64,000 nt of DNA. Origin: an uncultured Bacteroidales bacterium. GTDB taxonomy: Bacteria; Bacteroidota; Bacteroidia; Bacteroidales; Paludibacteraceae. The notes beneath the pieces are model-generated. The model did not search any database. It was not told where the DNA came from and worked only from the letters and a program-made list of their open reading frames with translations. Both the position numbers and the translations under genes were made by a program. Location: contig ONTT01000007.1 in assembly GCA_900320865.1 (NCBI GenBank), positions 60,691-124,690 of the forward strand, given 5' to 3'. Positions 19,316 through 28,080 of this stretch are shown here, one piece after another (position 1 is the first letter of the stretch; every line of letters begins with the position of its first letter).

Positions 19316-20007
19316 GAGCGTATAAAATGAAGTTTTAATCGACATATCGTGTATGCAATAATGAATTTTCCTCGCATGGATGCCCCCTTTCGTTTAGCGC
19401 GAAGAGCTTGTAGCACGCGCTTCTGAGCCTCCGGGTGCGAATGGGCTGTGGTGCTTTCCGGATTGGCTGTGTAGTGATAGCCGTCGTAGCGGATAATACG
19501 GCATGTCGCACCGCTCAACCAAAGATCAACGGACCATAGTACGTCTTCGTAAATCATCCCTTCGGGAAAGCGCAGCTGTGCAATCGCTTCGCGTCGATAG
19601 AGCCGCATGCAAGGAGAAGTGAATTGGTGTACGGAAGAGGGTGTTTTCTGTACTCCGTTGCGGGTGTAGCCGCTTTGTACATAGTCTACGCCCTTTATTG
19701 CAGCTATGTGCTTCTCGCACCAGTCCTGCGATATTGCATCATCGGCATCCACAAAAGCGACATACTCCCCTTTGGCATGCTTTAACCCCCGGTTGCGCGC
19801 CGCCGACTGTCCTGCGTTCGGCTGATGATAGACTTCAAGCCGTGCGTCTTTCGCAGCCCATTCTTGCGCGATGGCGAGACTGCGATCGGTACTCCCGTCA
19901 TCCACTAGGATAATTTGCAAATCCTTCTCTGTTTGACAAACAAGGCTTGTAATGCAAGCAGAAAGGTACTTTTCAGCGTTGTATATGGGGATGATAAAAC
20001 TAATCAT
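19312..20007 (-). CDS. Family 2 glycosyltransferase
   Basis: A 231-residue GT-A fold transferase with the usual opening SFIIPIYNAEKYL, an ILVDDGSTD motif, the metal-binding FVDADD and a catalytic-region PEGMIYEDVLW. There is no membrane anchor, so it probably acts on lipid-linked sugars at the cytoplasmic face of the inner membrane. It is short for the family and contains little beyond the catalytic core. The start overlaps the upstream stop by one base (TAATG) and the stop overlaps the next start by four. Donor and acceptor unknown. Confidence 0.92.
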   Translation of the reverse strand: MISFIIPIYNAEKYLSACITSLVCQTEKDLQIILVDDGSTDRSLAIAQEWAAKDARLEVYHQPNAGQSAARNRGLKHAKGEYVAFVDADDAISQDWCEKHIAAIKGVDYVQSGYTRNGVQKTPSSVHQFTSPCMRLYRREAIAQLRFPEGMIYEDVLWSVDLWLSGATCRIIRYDGYHYTANPESTTAHSHPEAQKRVLQALRAKRKGASMRGKFIIAYTICRLKLHFIRS

Positions 20008-21041
20008 TAATAAACGCGATTGCCTAAAATCGTGTATACTTGGCCGTCAATCTCAATGAATATCTGACCATTTTGGATAAACTTGCGTGCAGCAGGCAAT
20101 ACCTGCAAGTCGTCAATACCTTCTCCGCTACTTTTTCCTAAGCGAAGACCTACTAACACGGCATCATGGTCGGAATATTTATACGAACTGTATCCGGATG
20201 TGTTGATGTGATAAGCATAGGCTCCGGTGACTTGATCTGCCATCGTGCTATTAGCCATAGCGTGGTCAAGGATACCTTTCTCGCCATAATAATTATAGGT
20301 GTATGCATTCGGGTCGAAACGTACCAATTGCTCTTCATATCCCGCCTTGATCAGGTTCTGAATAGGAGTCTCTTCCGTGTAGGCATTTAGGTCGCCCATT
20401 ATAAGAATATCATCGTCGCTTGAGACATAATTCAGTTTCGATATGAGTTTAGAGGCATTCTGAATACGAATGCTCTCTCCGTCGTCAGAGCCGCTGCTTT
20501 TCGCCTTGAAATGGTTCATTGACAGCACGAATAGTTCATTCGTGGCATTCTCCTTGAACGCTTGAATGCGCATGCGGGCGTTATATTCGCCTGAACTGTA
20601 AGGGGATAGGGTGGATCCGGATGGAGTCACCTTCTCTTTGTTGTAGATAAATCCGGCTTTAAGCGGCATGTAACCGCTGCTGGATTGAGAAGCAGATAGG
20701 TTGTCGGTAACATACGTATACACCTCTTGACCGTATATCTCATTCATCGCATTGCAGATATAACTGAGCACTTCTTGGTTGCGCTCCACTTCACAAATGG
20801 CTACGATATCCGCTTCAAGGGCCACAAAGACATTAGCCATCTTATTGGTCTTGGCAACAAACTGCTCCTCTGTTTTGCATGACGAGTTGGAGGCCGTCAA
20901 GTCCATCAGGTAGTTTTGTGCGTTTTGTGCAACGATGTGAATGCGTGCACTGCCTACATCCGGAATGGTAACAGGACTGGTCCACGCAAAAATCTGTACG
21001 CTCACCGCAATGAGCAAAAGGGTAAAAAGATTTCGTTTCAT
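20007..21041 (-). CDS. Secreted endonuclease/exonuclease/phosphatase-family protein with C-terminal tail
   Basis: The 344 residues begin with a signal peptide (LLIAVSVQIFAWTS). They show the EEP fold: ICEVER for the metal glutamate, LSMNHFKAK, IMGDLNAYTEE and a final KYSDHDAVLVGL histidine motif. It could cleave extracellular DNA or phosphodiesters. The last 35 residues (AARKFIQNGQIFIEIDGQ...) form a tail closely similar to those of the proteins at 44544 and 62433, possibly a secretion or surface-sorting signal. It overlaps both neighbours, so it belongs to the long minus-strand operon. Confidence 0.87.
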   Translation of the reverse strand: MKRNLFTLLLIAVSVQIFAWTSPVTIPDVGSARIHIVAQNAQNYLMDLTASNSSCKTEEQFVAKTNKMANVFVALEADIVAICEVERNQEVLSYICNAMNEIYGQEVYTYVTDNLSASQSSSGYMPLKAGFIYNKEKVTPSGSTLSPYSSGEYNARMRIQAFKENATNELFVLSMNHFKAKSSGSDDGESIRIQNASKLISKLNYVSSDDDILIMGDLNAYTEETPIQNLIKAGYEEQLVRFDPNAYTYNYYGEKGILDHAMANSTMADQVTGAYAYHINTSGYSSYKYSDHDAVLVGLRLGKSSGEGIDDLQVLPAARKFIQNGQIFIEIDGQVYTILGNRVY

Positions 21042-22174
21042 GATAATATAGTTTTTATGATTTCTTCAAGTTTTCGGCACTGTGCTTCGCGCGTGAACTC
21101 CTCTCTATGCACGCTTTGTTGATGCGTATAGCCTTTCTCTTTCCATTGTTTATATTGGCCTTGTATAAATGCCTTAATTTCTTCCTCATCTTCGGTCGCT
21201 ATACCGGCCTTCGTGTATGCGATAAGATCCGCTAATGCGCCTTTGTCGGAGGGCACACAGAGCACCGGTTTATTGCAACCCAATGCCTCATAGAACTTCG
21301 TGGTCAGCATGCCGTGTGTCTCGGTACTTGTCAGTACTAACATGATACTGCTCTCCCGTACTGCCTCTCCTAACTGTTCGTGTGCGATGGGCTCTTGCTG
21401 CGGAGTATGAACATCCAATAGGATGGAAGATGATTTACATGCCTCAATTACTCGCTTCACTTTCTCCAAACCGGCTTTCTGCCATGCGAAGAGACTGCCG
21501 ATATACGATATCTTAAAGACCGTAGTGGGGGTGTCTGATGGATAGAACACTTGCTCGTCGAAGCCGTTATATACTACGGTGACCGGAACACGATGTTTTG
21601 TGATGGTTTGGATGAATTCTGCATGCCAAGGAGATATAGTCGTGATAGCCTTCGCTTGACGTAATACTGCATTCCTGCGCCTTCTGTGTATTGCCCGATA
21701 GATACCCAGGAAAGGCATCAAGAACCGAGACTGATGCTGATATTGATACCTCGAGTCATTCACCTGTTCTTCCAAGTCTCGAATATCGCATACCAAAGGT
21801 ATATTGAGTCGTCTGGCAATGCGTGCTGCAGCCCCTAAGGGAGAGTCATTGAAGCTTGAACAAAGGACGAGATCATATGGCTCATTGCCGGATAGCCGAT
21901 GAATAAACCGGCTCGCAAAAGCGCGATTATACCAGTCGGTCAACAATGTCCATATAGCCTTCGCCAACCACTCAAGCGTGCCACCGTGATACATTCGAAT
22001 CGTCTGAATGGGGTAGGCGTGCGTAAACGTCAGTGGCTTACCATCTTCCGTTAATAGGGTTACGCCGTATCCTTTTCGTGCCAAATAATCGCATAGATAG
22101 CGCACACGCGGGAGATACCCGGGTGCTACCATCGGATCGGAAACAACTAATATGTTTGGCTTGCGGGTGCTCAT
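21038..22174 (-). CDS. Family 4-like (GT-B) glycosyltransferase
   Basis: A 378-residue GT-B enzyme. The N-terminal Rossmann domain contains VARGYGV-like acceptor-site residues and an LVCDIRDLEEQ segment. The C-terminal donor domain has the family pattern TKFYEALGCNKPVLCVPSDKG, where the glutamate normally binds the nucleotide sugar. There is no signal peptide, so it is probably cytoplasmic and membrane associated. It overlaps the deacetylase-like gene (ATGA) and the nuclease-like gene. Likely role: surface polysaccharide or O-glycan synthesis with the CapD-like and WecA-like genes upstream. Confidence 0.88.
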   Translation of the reverse strand: MSTRKPNILVVSDPMVAPGYLPRVRYLCDYLARKGYGVTLLTEDGKPLTFTHAYPIQTIRMYHGGTLEWLAKAIWTLLTDWYNRAFASRFIHRLSGNEPYDLVLCSSFNDSPLGAAARIARRLNIPLVCDIRDLEEQVNDSRYQYQHQSRFLMPFLGIYRAIHRRRRNAVLRQAKAITTISPWHAEFIQTITKHRVPVTVVYNGFDEQVFYPSDTPTTVFKISYIGSLFAWQKAGLEKVKRVIEACKSSSILLDVHTPQQEPIAHEQLGEAVRESSIMLVLTSTETHGMLTTKFYEALGCNKPVLCVPSDKGALADLIAYTKAGIATEDEEEIKAFIQGQYKQWKEKGYTHQQSVHREEFTREAQCRKLEEIIKTILS

Positions 22175-23310
22175 TTGATCAAGGCCAATATCTTCGGGTA
22201 TAATGCGCGGTGATAAGACTCGCCTGCAAAATTGTTATTATGCCACAGCAGACATAAATCGCCGTGGTGTAATTTAACCTTCGCAATCAAGCGCTCACAC
22301 AAGAAGTATGCCTCATCTTCCGTTAAATGCATATACTTACTCAATGTGGTATCCATCACCATTAGCGGATGTAACGTAAGGTTCGTTAACTGCATCGTTT
22401 TCGGATTAATCCATCGCACGGCGCGGCACGTCTGCAGACGGAATCCGGCTTGGTCCGCAAAACCCATTGTGAAATCGTCGGTATAACCCGCATCCGCTAA
22501 GCGCTGCAACTGCTCAATGGAGCAGCGCAAGTAATGAGCGCGGTACATCTTACTGTATTCAATAGCTGGTATAGAACCGTAGTAACTGCCATGCACGCCA
22601 AGATAGACGTTATTATGACGAAGCATGTGCTTCAAGCGTCTCCAGTCACGTCCGTGTAGGCAGTATTGTGGATAATCATACCCTCTCCCGCGAGTGCGCT
22701 TAACAAAATAGATTGGCTCTGCTTTCTTGACTTGACGGTCTTGCTCGAGAATCCATGGAAAAGTGTACAAAGGGTCTTGGTGAATATCCCGTAACGCAGC
22801 CCAAACCGCTTTCCCCTCTCCACGTCGCAAACCACCTAACGCACCGCGTAAATGACGGTATTGACTAATCGCATCAATGTCATGCGTCAAATAAATATGA
22901 TGATATCCGCTTTCCGGTAGTGGCATATTCAGTTGCTTCAACACCAATCGAGCATACTCGTCCAAACGAGGAATTTGCAAACGACTCTTTTGATTTAACA
23001 TCGAATAAGCAGCTAAGAATCGTCCGTGTTCATCGCGTTTCGTATTCAGCACTTCTTCCGCACGAGAAGTGAAGAAAAAGACAGTGTACACGATATCTGT
23101 ACGAATAATCGTCTTGCCCTTCGAGGGTTGCTCCACTTCCGGCTTTTTCAACTCAGGCAGAATAAGGTCCTTTCCTAAATGACCATTTGGGACGATGATG
23201 ACATCGTGTGTCTCCAGCTCTTTCTCGTCTGCAGTGTAGGCTACACGGGCTGCGGCTTCGGTGTCTCCGTAGCACAACCACTCAATGATATAATCAATAA
23301 TTTCTTTCAT
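22171..23310 (-). CDS. Polysaccharide deacetylase-like protein
   Basis: A 379-residue protein with an N-terminal domain of about 130 residues that I recall as typical of Bacteroidota deacetylase-like proteins. The NodB-like catalytic region begins at YLTHDIDAIS and includes HGSYYG and GFADQAGFR. The THDID motif supplies the first metal aspartates, and a late LLWHNNNF histidine may complete the site. It lacks a signal peptide, so it may act on cytoplasmic or lipid-linked sugars. It stands between ABC-F and glycosyltransferase genes in a polysaccharide region. Substrate unknown. Confidence 0.8.
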   Translation of the reverse strand: MKEIIDYIIEWLCYGDTEAAARVAYTADEKELETHDVIIVPNGHLGKDLILPELKKPEVEQPSKGKTIIRTDIVYTVFFFTSRAEEVLNTKRDEHGRFLAAYSMLNQKSRLQIPRLDEYARLVLKQLNMPLPESGYHHIYLTHDIDAISQYRHLRGALGGLRRGEGKAVWAALRDIHQDPLYTFPWILEQDRQVKKAEPIYFVKRTRGRGYDYPQYCLHGRDWRRLKHMLRHNNVYLGVHGSYYGSIPAIEYSKMYRAHYLRCSIEQLQRLADAGYTDDFTMGFADQAGFRLQTCRAVRWINPKTMQLTNLTLHPLMVMDTTLSKYMHLTEDEAYFLCERLIAKVKLHHGDLCLLWHNNNFAGESYHRALYPKILALIK

Positions 23311-23313
23311 CTT

Positions 23314-25098
23314 TCAACTCTCACTCAGTATTTCCCATTCGTATAGTTTCTGTTCTATCTGATGTTTGATGGTTTCGTACTTTTGAAAGTTCTCCGTCGT
23401 TTGATTTTCCGTAATGGCCAGTAGTTGCTCCATTTCCGCCTGTTTCGCTTCTAACGTTGCAATAGTCTCTTCTACTTCCGCAATCTGTTTCTCTTTCTTT
23501 CTTCGCTCTGCTGCTGCAGCTTTTTGAGCAGTGTAGTCCTGCTTGGAGGAACTCGGAGTATTCTGATTCGACAGAGTATTCGGATTACTTGGATTCTTTC
23601 GTTCCAATTCCTGTAAACTGTCCATCTTCTTTGCTCGTAGGAAATCATAGATGCCGCCTAAATGCTCTTTGACCCGACCTCCTCCAAACTCGTATACTTT
23701 ACTTACTAATCCATCCAGGAAATCACGGTCGTGACTGACGCATATAAGAGTTCCGTTAAAATCCTGCAGCGCTGCTTTTAGCACATCTTTGGATGGCATG
23801 TCCAAGTGGTTCGTCGGCTCATCCAGTATCAGTAAGTTACACGGCTCTAACAATAGACGTATCATCGCTAAGCGACTGCGTTCTCCTCCGCTCAACACCT
23901 TCACTTTCTTCTCACTCGCCTCACCGCCGAACATGAATGCACCCAGAATATCACGTATCTTAGTCCGGATATCGCCGACTGCTACATAATCAATCGTCTC
24001 AAAAACCGTCAGGTTCTCATCCAGCAGCGCGGCTTGATTCTGAGCGAAATAACCGATCTTGACATTGTGCCCGATCTTGAGGTTTCCCAAATAGTCCAAT
24101 TGCCCCATGATGCATTTCACCAGCGTCGTCTTGCCTTCTCCGTTCTTACCTACAAAAGCTACTTTCTCACCTCTCCGAATCGTGAAGGTTACATCGTGAA
24201 ATACATTATGTGTCCCAAAATCTTTGCGCAGATCTTCTACAATCAGAGGAAAATCACCACTGCGCGGAGCGGGTGGGAAACGCAGATTTAACTTACTGGT
24301 GTCCTCCAAATCCACTTCTAACCGCTCTAACTTATCCAACTGCTTGATGCGACTCTGCACCTGTACTGCTTTTGTGGCTTTGTAACGAAAGCGCTCGATA
24401 AACTCCTCCGTATCCTGAATCATTTTTTGTTGGTTCTGATATGCTCTTACTTGTTGTTCGTGCCTTTCTTTACGTAACTCCACAAAGCGAGTATAATTAA
24501 CATTGTAATCATAGATTCGTCCTAAGGTGATTTCGATCGTTCGCTGACATACATTATCGATAAACGCCCGGTCGTGACTTACCATCAGTACAGCCGAGGG
24601 ACTGCTTTTCAAAAAATCCTCTAACCATTGTATGGACTCGATATCCAAGTGATTGGTCGGCTCGTCCAATAGCAGTAAATCCGGATGACTCAATAATATC
24701 TTCGCCAACTCAATACGCATGCGCCAACCTCCACTGAACTCACTACACGGTCGGTCGAAGTCTCTGCGTTCAAAACCTAAACCGATCACAGTGCGGTCCA
24801 TCTCGGCTACAAAGCGTGCCTCGTCTTCGTGTGCAACCAGCATCATCTCTTCGCGGAGCGTACGGTCGTCGTGAAAAAGCATCACTTGCGGCAAGTACCC
24901 TATCTTCATATCGGTTTCACGGGCAATGCGACCACTCGTTGGTTGGTATTCTCCCGCAATAAGACGAAGCAAAGTTGTCTTGCCCGCTCCATTCTTACCC
25001 ACCAAGGCAATCCGTTCCTTCCGGTTGATGAGGAACGTGATATCGTCCAACACCGGGCGGGACGAGAACTCCATCGATATGTGATCAATTGTCAGCAT
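23314..25098 (-). CDS. ABC-F family ATPase (ribosome-associated type)
   Basis: The 594 residues have two ABC ATPase domains and no membrane segment. Walker A sites are GKNGAGKTT and GKNGEGKTT; signatures SGGWRMRIELAK and SGGERSRLAM. Between them lies the linker helix pair (YTRFVELRKERHEQQ...) that reaches the ribosomal P-site region in known ABC-F proteins. A charged coiled-coil tail follows, containing an SNPNTLSNQNTPSSS low-complexity stretch. It is probably a translation factor rather than a transporter. It overlaps the WecA-like gene by 14 bases. Confidence 0.94.
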   Translation of the reverse strand: MLTIDHISMEFSSRPVLDDITFLINRKERIALVGKNGAGKTTLLRLIAGEYQPTSGRIARETDMKIGYLPQVMLFHDDRTLREEMMLVAHEDEARFVAEMDRTVIGLGFERRDFDRPCSEFSGGWRMRIELAKILLSHPDLLLLDEPTNHLDIESIQWLEDFLKSSPSAVLMVSHDRAFIDNVCQRTIEITLGRIYDYNVNYTRFVELRKERHEQQVRAYQNQQKMIQDTEEFIERFRYKATKAVQVQSRIKQLDKLERLEVDLEDTSKLNLRFPPAPRSGDFPLIVEDLRKDFGTHNVFHDVTFTIRRGEKVAFVGKNGEGKTTLVKCIMGQLDYLGNLKIGHNVKIGYFAQNQAALLDENLTVFETIDYVAVGDIRTKIRDILGAFMFGGEASEKKVKVLSGGERSRLAMIRLLLEPCNLLILDEPTNHLDMPSKDVLKAALQDFNGTLICVSHDRDFLDGLVSKVYEFGGGRVKEHLGGIYDFLRAKKMDSLQELERKNPSNPNTLSNQNTPSSSKQDYTAQKAAAAERRKKEKQIAEVEETIATLEAKQAEMEQLLAITENQTTENFQKYETIKHQIEQKLYEWEILSES

Positions 25099-26170
25099 TC
25101 TGTCCGTATAGTTTTTTATTCAGTACGCGCCATAGAATTAGCGTTAAAATCGTCGCCAAAGCAAAATCTGCAAATAACAATAACCATATATTCCAGTTTC
25201 GCCCTAAAATAGCCAAGCCAATGAAGAGCAGACTGGCGCTTAACAATACACAGGTCGTCTGAAGGTGATTTAAACCTGTGCGCAGAAGCAAGTGATGAAT
25301 ATGATTCTTATCCGGCGCAAAAGGACTGCGGTGTTGCTTGATGCGCGTGAGGCTGACGCGGATGGTATCAAAGATAGGGATGGTCATCACGCAGATAGCT
25401 ACCGCTGGAGCAGCGCTCATATGATAAACCTCCGGCACTACATGATACGCATTCTGCTCGCAGAAACGGAAGACGAAAGCTGTCAGTAGATATCCCAATA
25501 GCAAACTGCCCGAATCGCCCATAAAAATCTTACCTCGATGACCAAACACATTATAGATGAAAAACACCGCCAGCGAACCGATCATACAAATCGCTAATAT
25601 TGACCAACTGGTAGAACCCACCAGCCCGAAATAGATAGCGAAGAAAAGGCAGTATAGGATACCCAAACCGCTCGCCAAGCCGTCAATACCGTCAATCAAA
25701 TTGATCGCGTTAATGATGGCTATCAGTACAAAGAGCGAGATGATATAACTCGGTATGATACCCATTTCACCTATACCGAAGATGCCATGAAGATGTGTCA
25801 GACGTAGATTTCCAAAACCAATCAACGCGATGCCCGCCAAGGTTTCTCCCAATAGCTTGGATAAAGGAGTCAACACCAGTACATCGTCGATAAAACCAAC
25901 GGCCATAATAGCCGCAATACCAATCAAAAAGAACTGGTTATTCGTGATCTGTGAATAGTCAAATAACAGGTACGAGAGCATCACGCTGAAGTAGATATCC
26001 AGACCGCCGATATTAGGTACCTCACCCGTGTGACTCATTCGTTTGTTCGGACGAACGACAAAGCCCTTCGCTTTTGCGATGCGAAGTACGACGGGCATAC
26101 CTATCCAGCCCAAAATAAAACTGACAATGCCGATCAAATAACTATGTTCGATAAAAAACGCTTGTATCAT
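25085..26170 (-). CDS. WecA/MraY-family undecaprenyl-phosphate sugar-1-phosphate transferase
   Basis: A polytopic inner-membrane enzyme of 361 residues that would start a glycan on undecaprenyl phosphate. About ten hydrophobic helices are visible. The conserved cytoplasmic motifs are present: GFIDDVLVLTP, NAINLIDGIDGLASG, FMGDSGSLLLGY and the late HIHHLLL. The HIHH motif and gene context favour the WecA branch over peptidoglycan MraY. It sits four bases into the CapD-like gene, which suggests coupling in surface polysaccharide synthesis. Confidence 0.93.
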   Translation of the reverse strand: MIQAFFIEHSYLIGIVSFILGWIGMPVVLRIAKAKGFVVRPNKRMSHTGEVPNIGGLDIYFSVMLSYLLFDYSQITNNQFFLIGIAAIMAVGFIDDVLVLTPLSKLLGETLAGIALIGFGNLRLTHLHGIFGIGEMGIIPSYIISLFVLIAIINAINLIDGIDGLASGLGILYCLFFAIYFGLVGSTSWSILAICMIGSLAVFFIYNVFGHRGKIFMGDSGSLLLGYLLTAFVFRFCEQNAYHVVPEVYHMSAAPAVAICVMTIPIFDTIRVSLTRIKQHRSPFAPDKNHIHHLLLRTGLNHLQTTCVLLSASLLFIGLAILGRNWNIWLLLFADFALATILTLILWRVLNKKLYGQNADN

Positions 26171-28080
26171 TGTGGATCTAATTGCTCATAAATGGAATTG
26201 TTACTAATGTATTCCGGCACAATCTGTTTCATCAACTTAACAGTAGTGAACGGTTTAGCCATACGGCTTGTCTCAATTAACTTGTCTATCGCTTGACTTA
26301 CTTCATCGAATTCAAACTCTCTTACGCGAGCCACCATGATCTTTTGGTTACTCGTCGGCATGGTAATTTCTTTCTGGTTCAGCAGTTCCTCGTATAACTT
26401 CTCGCCGGGACGCAGACCCGTGAAGACAATCTGAATATCCTTCTCCGGAATATAACCCGCCAAACGAATCATGTTACGCGCCAAATCCAGTATCTTTACC
26501 GGCTTACCCATGTCAAATACATATATTTCACCGCCCGCTCCTAACGTACTGGCTTCCATCACCAAACAACAGGCTTCCGGAATAGTCATGAAATAGCGAA
26601 TGATATCCGGATGAGTTACGGTCAACGGACCTCCTGCCGCAATCTGTTTGCGGAAGAACGGTATGACCGAACCATTGCTGCCCAATACATTGCCGAAACG
26701 GGTCGTGATGAACTTTGTACACGAGGCATTCGTCTTGTGTAATTTACGGAAAAGCGACTGTACGTATATCTCCGCAATACGTTTACTTGCGCCCATGATA
26801 TTAGTCGGGTTAACCGCCTTATCCGTAGAAATCATTACAAAGCGCTGTACACCGTATTTAACAGCTAAGTCCGCCATGTTCTTCGTCCCTAACACATTCG
26901 CCTGAATAGCCTCATTCGGATAACTCTCCATCAAAGGCACATGTTTGTATGCTGCGGCGTGATAAACGACGTCAGGACGCATCTCATTGTATATTTGCTC
27001 GATACGCTCGCGATTGCGCACGTCCGCAATAATAGGTATGAAACGGGAATCCGGATAGTTGGCATGCAAATCTAACACCAAATCATGCAGAGGCGATTCG
27101 GCGATGTCTAACAGAATCGTCACTTGCGGCTCATATTTCTGTATCTGACGAACTAACTCACTTCCGATACTACCTGCAGCTCCGCTTACCATCACTACGC
27201 GTTGGTGGATAATTTGACGCACGTTCTCCGTGTTTACTTCAATCTGTGGACGCTCCAACAGATCTTCAATCTTAATCGCATCAATTCGACCGATACGCAT
27301 CGCGTCTATTGCCTCGACGTTGTCGAACTGCGTGAAGTACGGGGTCGTTAAGATACGAATGTTATGGTCGATAAAAACCTGTAAGTCTTTCGCCGGATTA
27401 ATCTTACGCATCTTCATCGGCGATACAATGACATGTTTAATCCCGCGTTTCTCCATCCAGTGAAATAGACTCTCATTCAACGGCCGCACGCGCAGACCTG
27501 CCAACGCATATCCGCGACGTTCATCAGGTTCGGTGATGAATCCTACTGGACGATACGGACTGTTTCCGACCGAGCTGAGCATTTTCGCTATCGCAATACC
27601 TGCAACTTGAGTGCCGTAAATCATCACCGGAGGATTCCCCTGGCTTCGCTCAAAAGTATCATTCAACGTCTTAACGCCTACGCGTAGCGAGAAAAGCAAT
27701 ACAAACGAAATGGGAACATAGACGGCAATAACCGTGTTCATGAACGGATGTTCTCCAACCACATGGTCCATGACGAGATTAACAACTATCAGTACGAGTC
27801 CTGTCGAGATATTCGATAGCAGAACTTTGATCGTATCGATAAACGTCGAATAGCGAATGATTCCCGAATATGTCTGGAAAATGCAGAAGAATGCCAACTG
27901 CACAGCCATGATAATCAAGAACTGCACTCCGATGGGTATCAGCTGAAGGTCTAAATTCCCATAGTGAAAAAATCCGCTACCGATCCACACGCTTAACCAG
28001 AAAGCGATGCTGCAGAGTAGCAAATCCATCATCAATACTCCCCAACGGGGAAGATAATCCTTTAAAATACTATTTCGCAT
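26167..28080 (-). CDS. CapD/FlaA1-like membrane-bound nucleotide-sugar epimerase/dehydratase
   Basis: The 637 residues begin with about four membrane helices (to residue 130). A CoA-binding-like domain (VMIYGTQVAGIAIAK) and a short-chain dehydrogenase domain with VSGAAGSIGSELV NAD-binding motif and YKHVPLMESYP follow. Proteins of this build dehydrate or epimerise UDP-GlcNAc derivatives (for example to bacillosamine-type or QuiNAc precursors) for O-antigen or protein glycosylation. It overlaps uvrA by 11 bases and the WecA-like gene by four. The pair would make and transfer the first sugar of a surface glycan. Confidence 0.92.
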   Translation of the reverse strand: MRNSILKDYLPRWGVLMMDLLLCSIAFWLSVWIGSGFFHYGNLDLQLIPIGVQFLIIMAVQLAFFCIFQTYSGIIRYSTFIDTIKVLLSNISTGLVLIVVNLVMDHVVGEHPFMNTVIAVYVPISFVLLFSLRVGVKTLNDTFERSQGNPPVMIYGTQVAGIAIAKMLSSVGNSPYRPVGFITEPDERRGYALAGLRVRPLNESLFHWMEKRGIKHVIVSPMKMRKINPAKDLQVFIDHNIRILTTPYFTQFDNVEAIDAMRIGRIDAIKIEDLLERPQIEVNTENVRQIIHQRVVMVSGAAGSIGSELVRQIQKYEPQVTILLDIAESPLHDLVLDLHANYPDSRFIPIIADVRNRERIEQIYNEMRPDVVYHAAAYKHVPLMESYPNEAIQANVLGTKNMADLAVKYGVQRFVMISTDKAVNPTNIMGASKRIAEIYVQSLFRKLHKTNASCTKFITTRFGNVLGSNGSVIPFFRKQIAAGGPLTVTHPDIIRYFMTIPEACCLVMEASTLGAGGEIYVFDMGKPVKILDLARNMIRLAGYIPEKDIQIVFTGLRPGEKLYEELLNQKEITMPTSNQKIMVARVREFEFDEVSQAIDKLIETSRMAKPFTTVKLMKQIVPEYISNNSIYEQLDPQ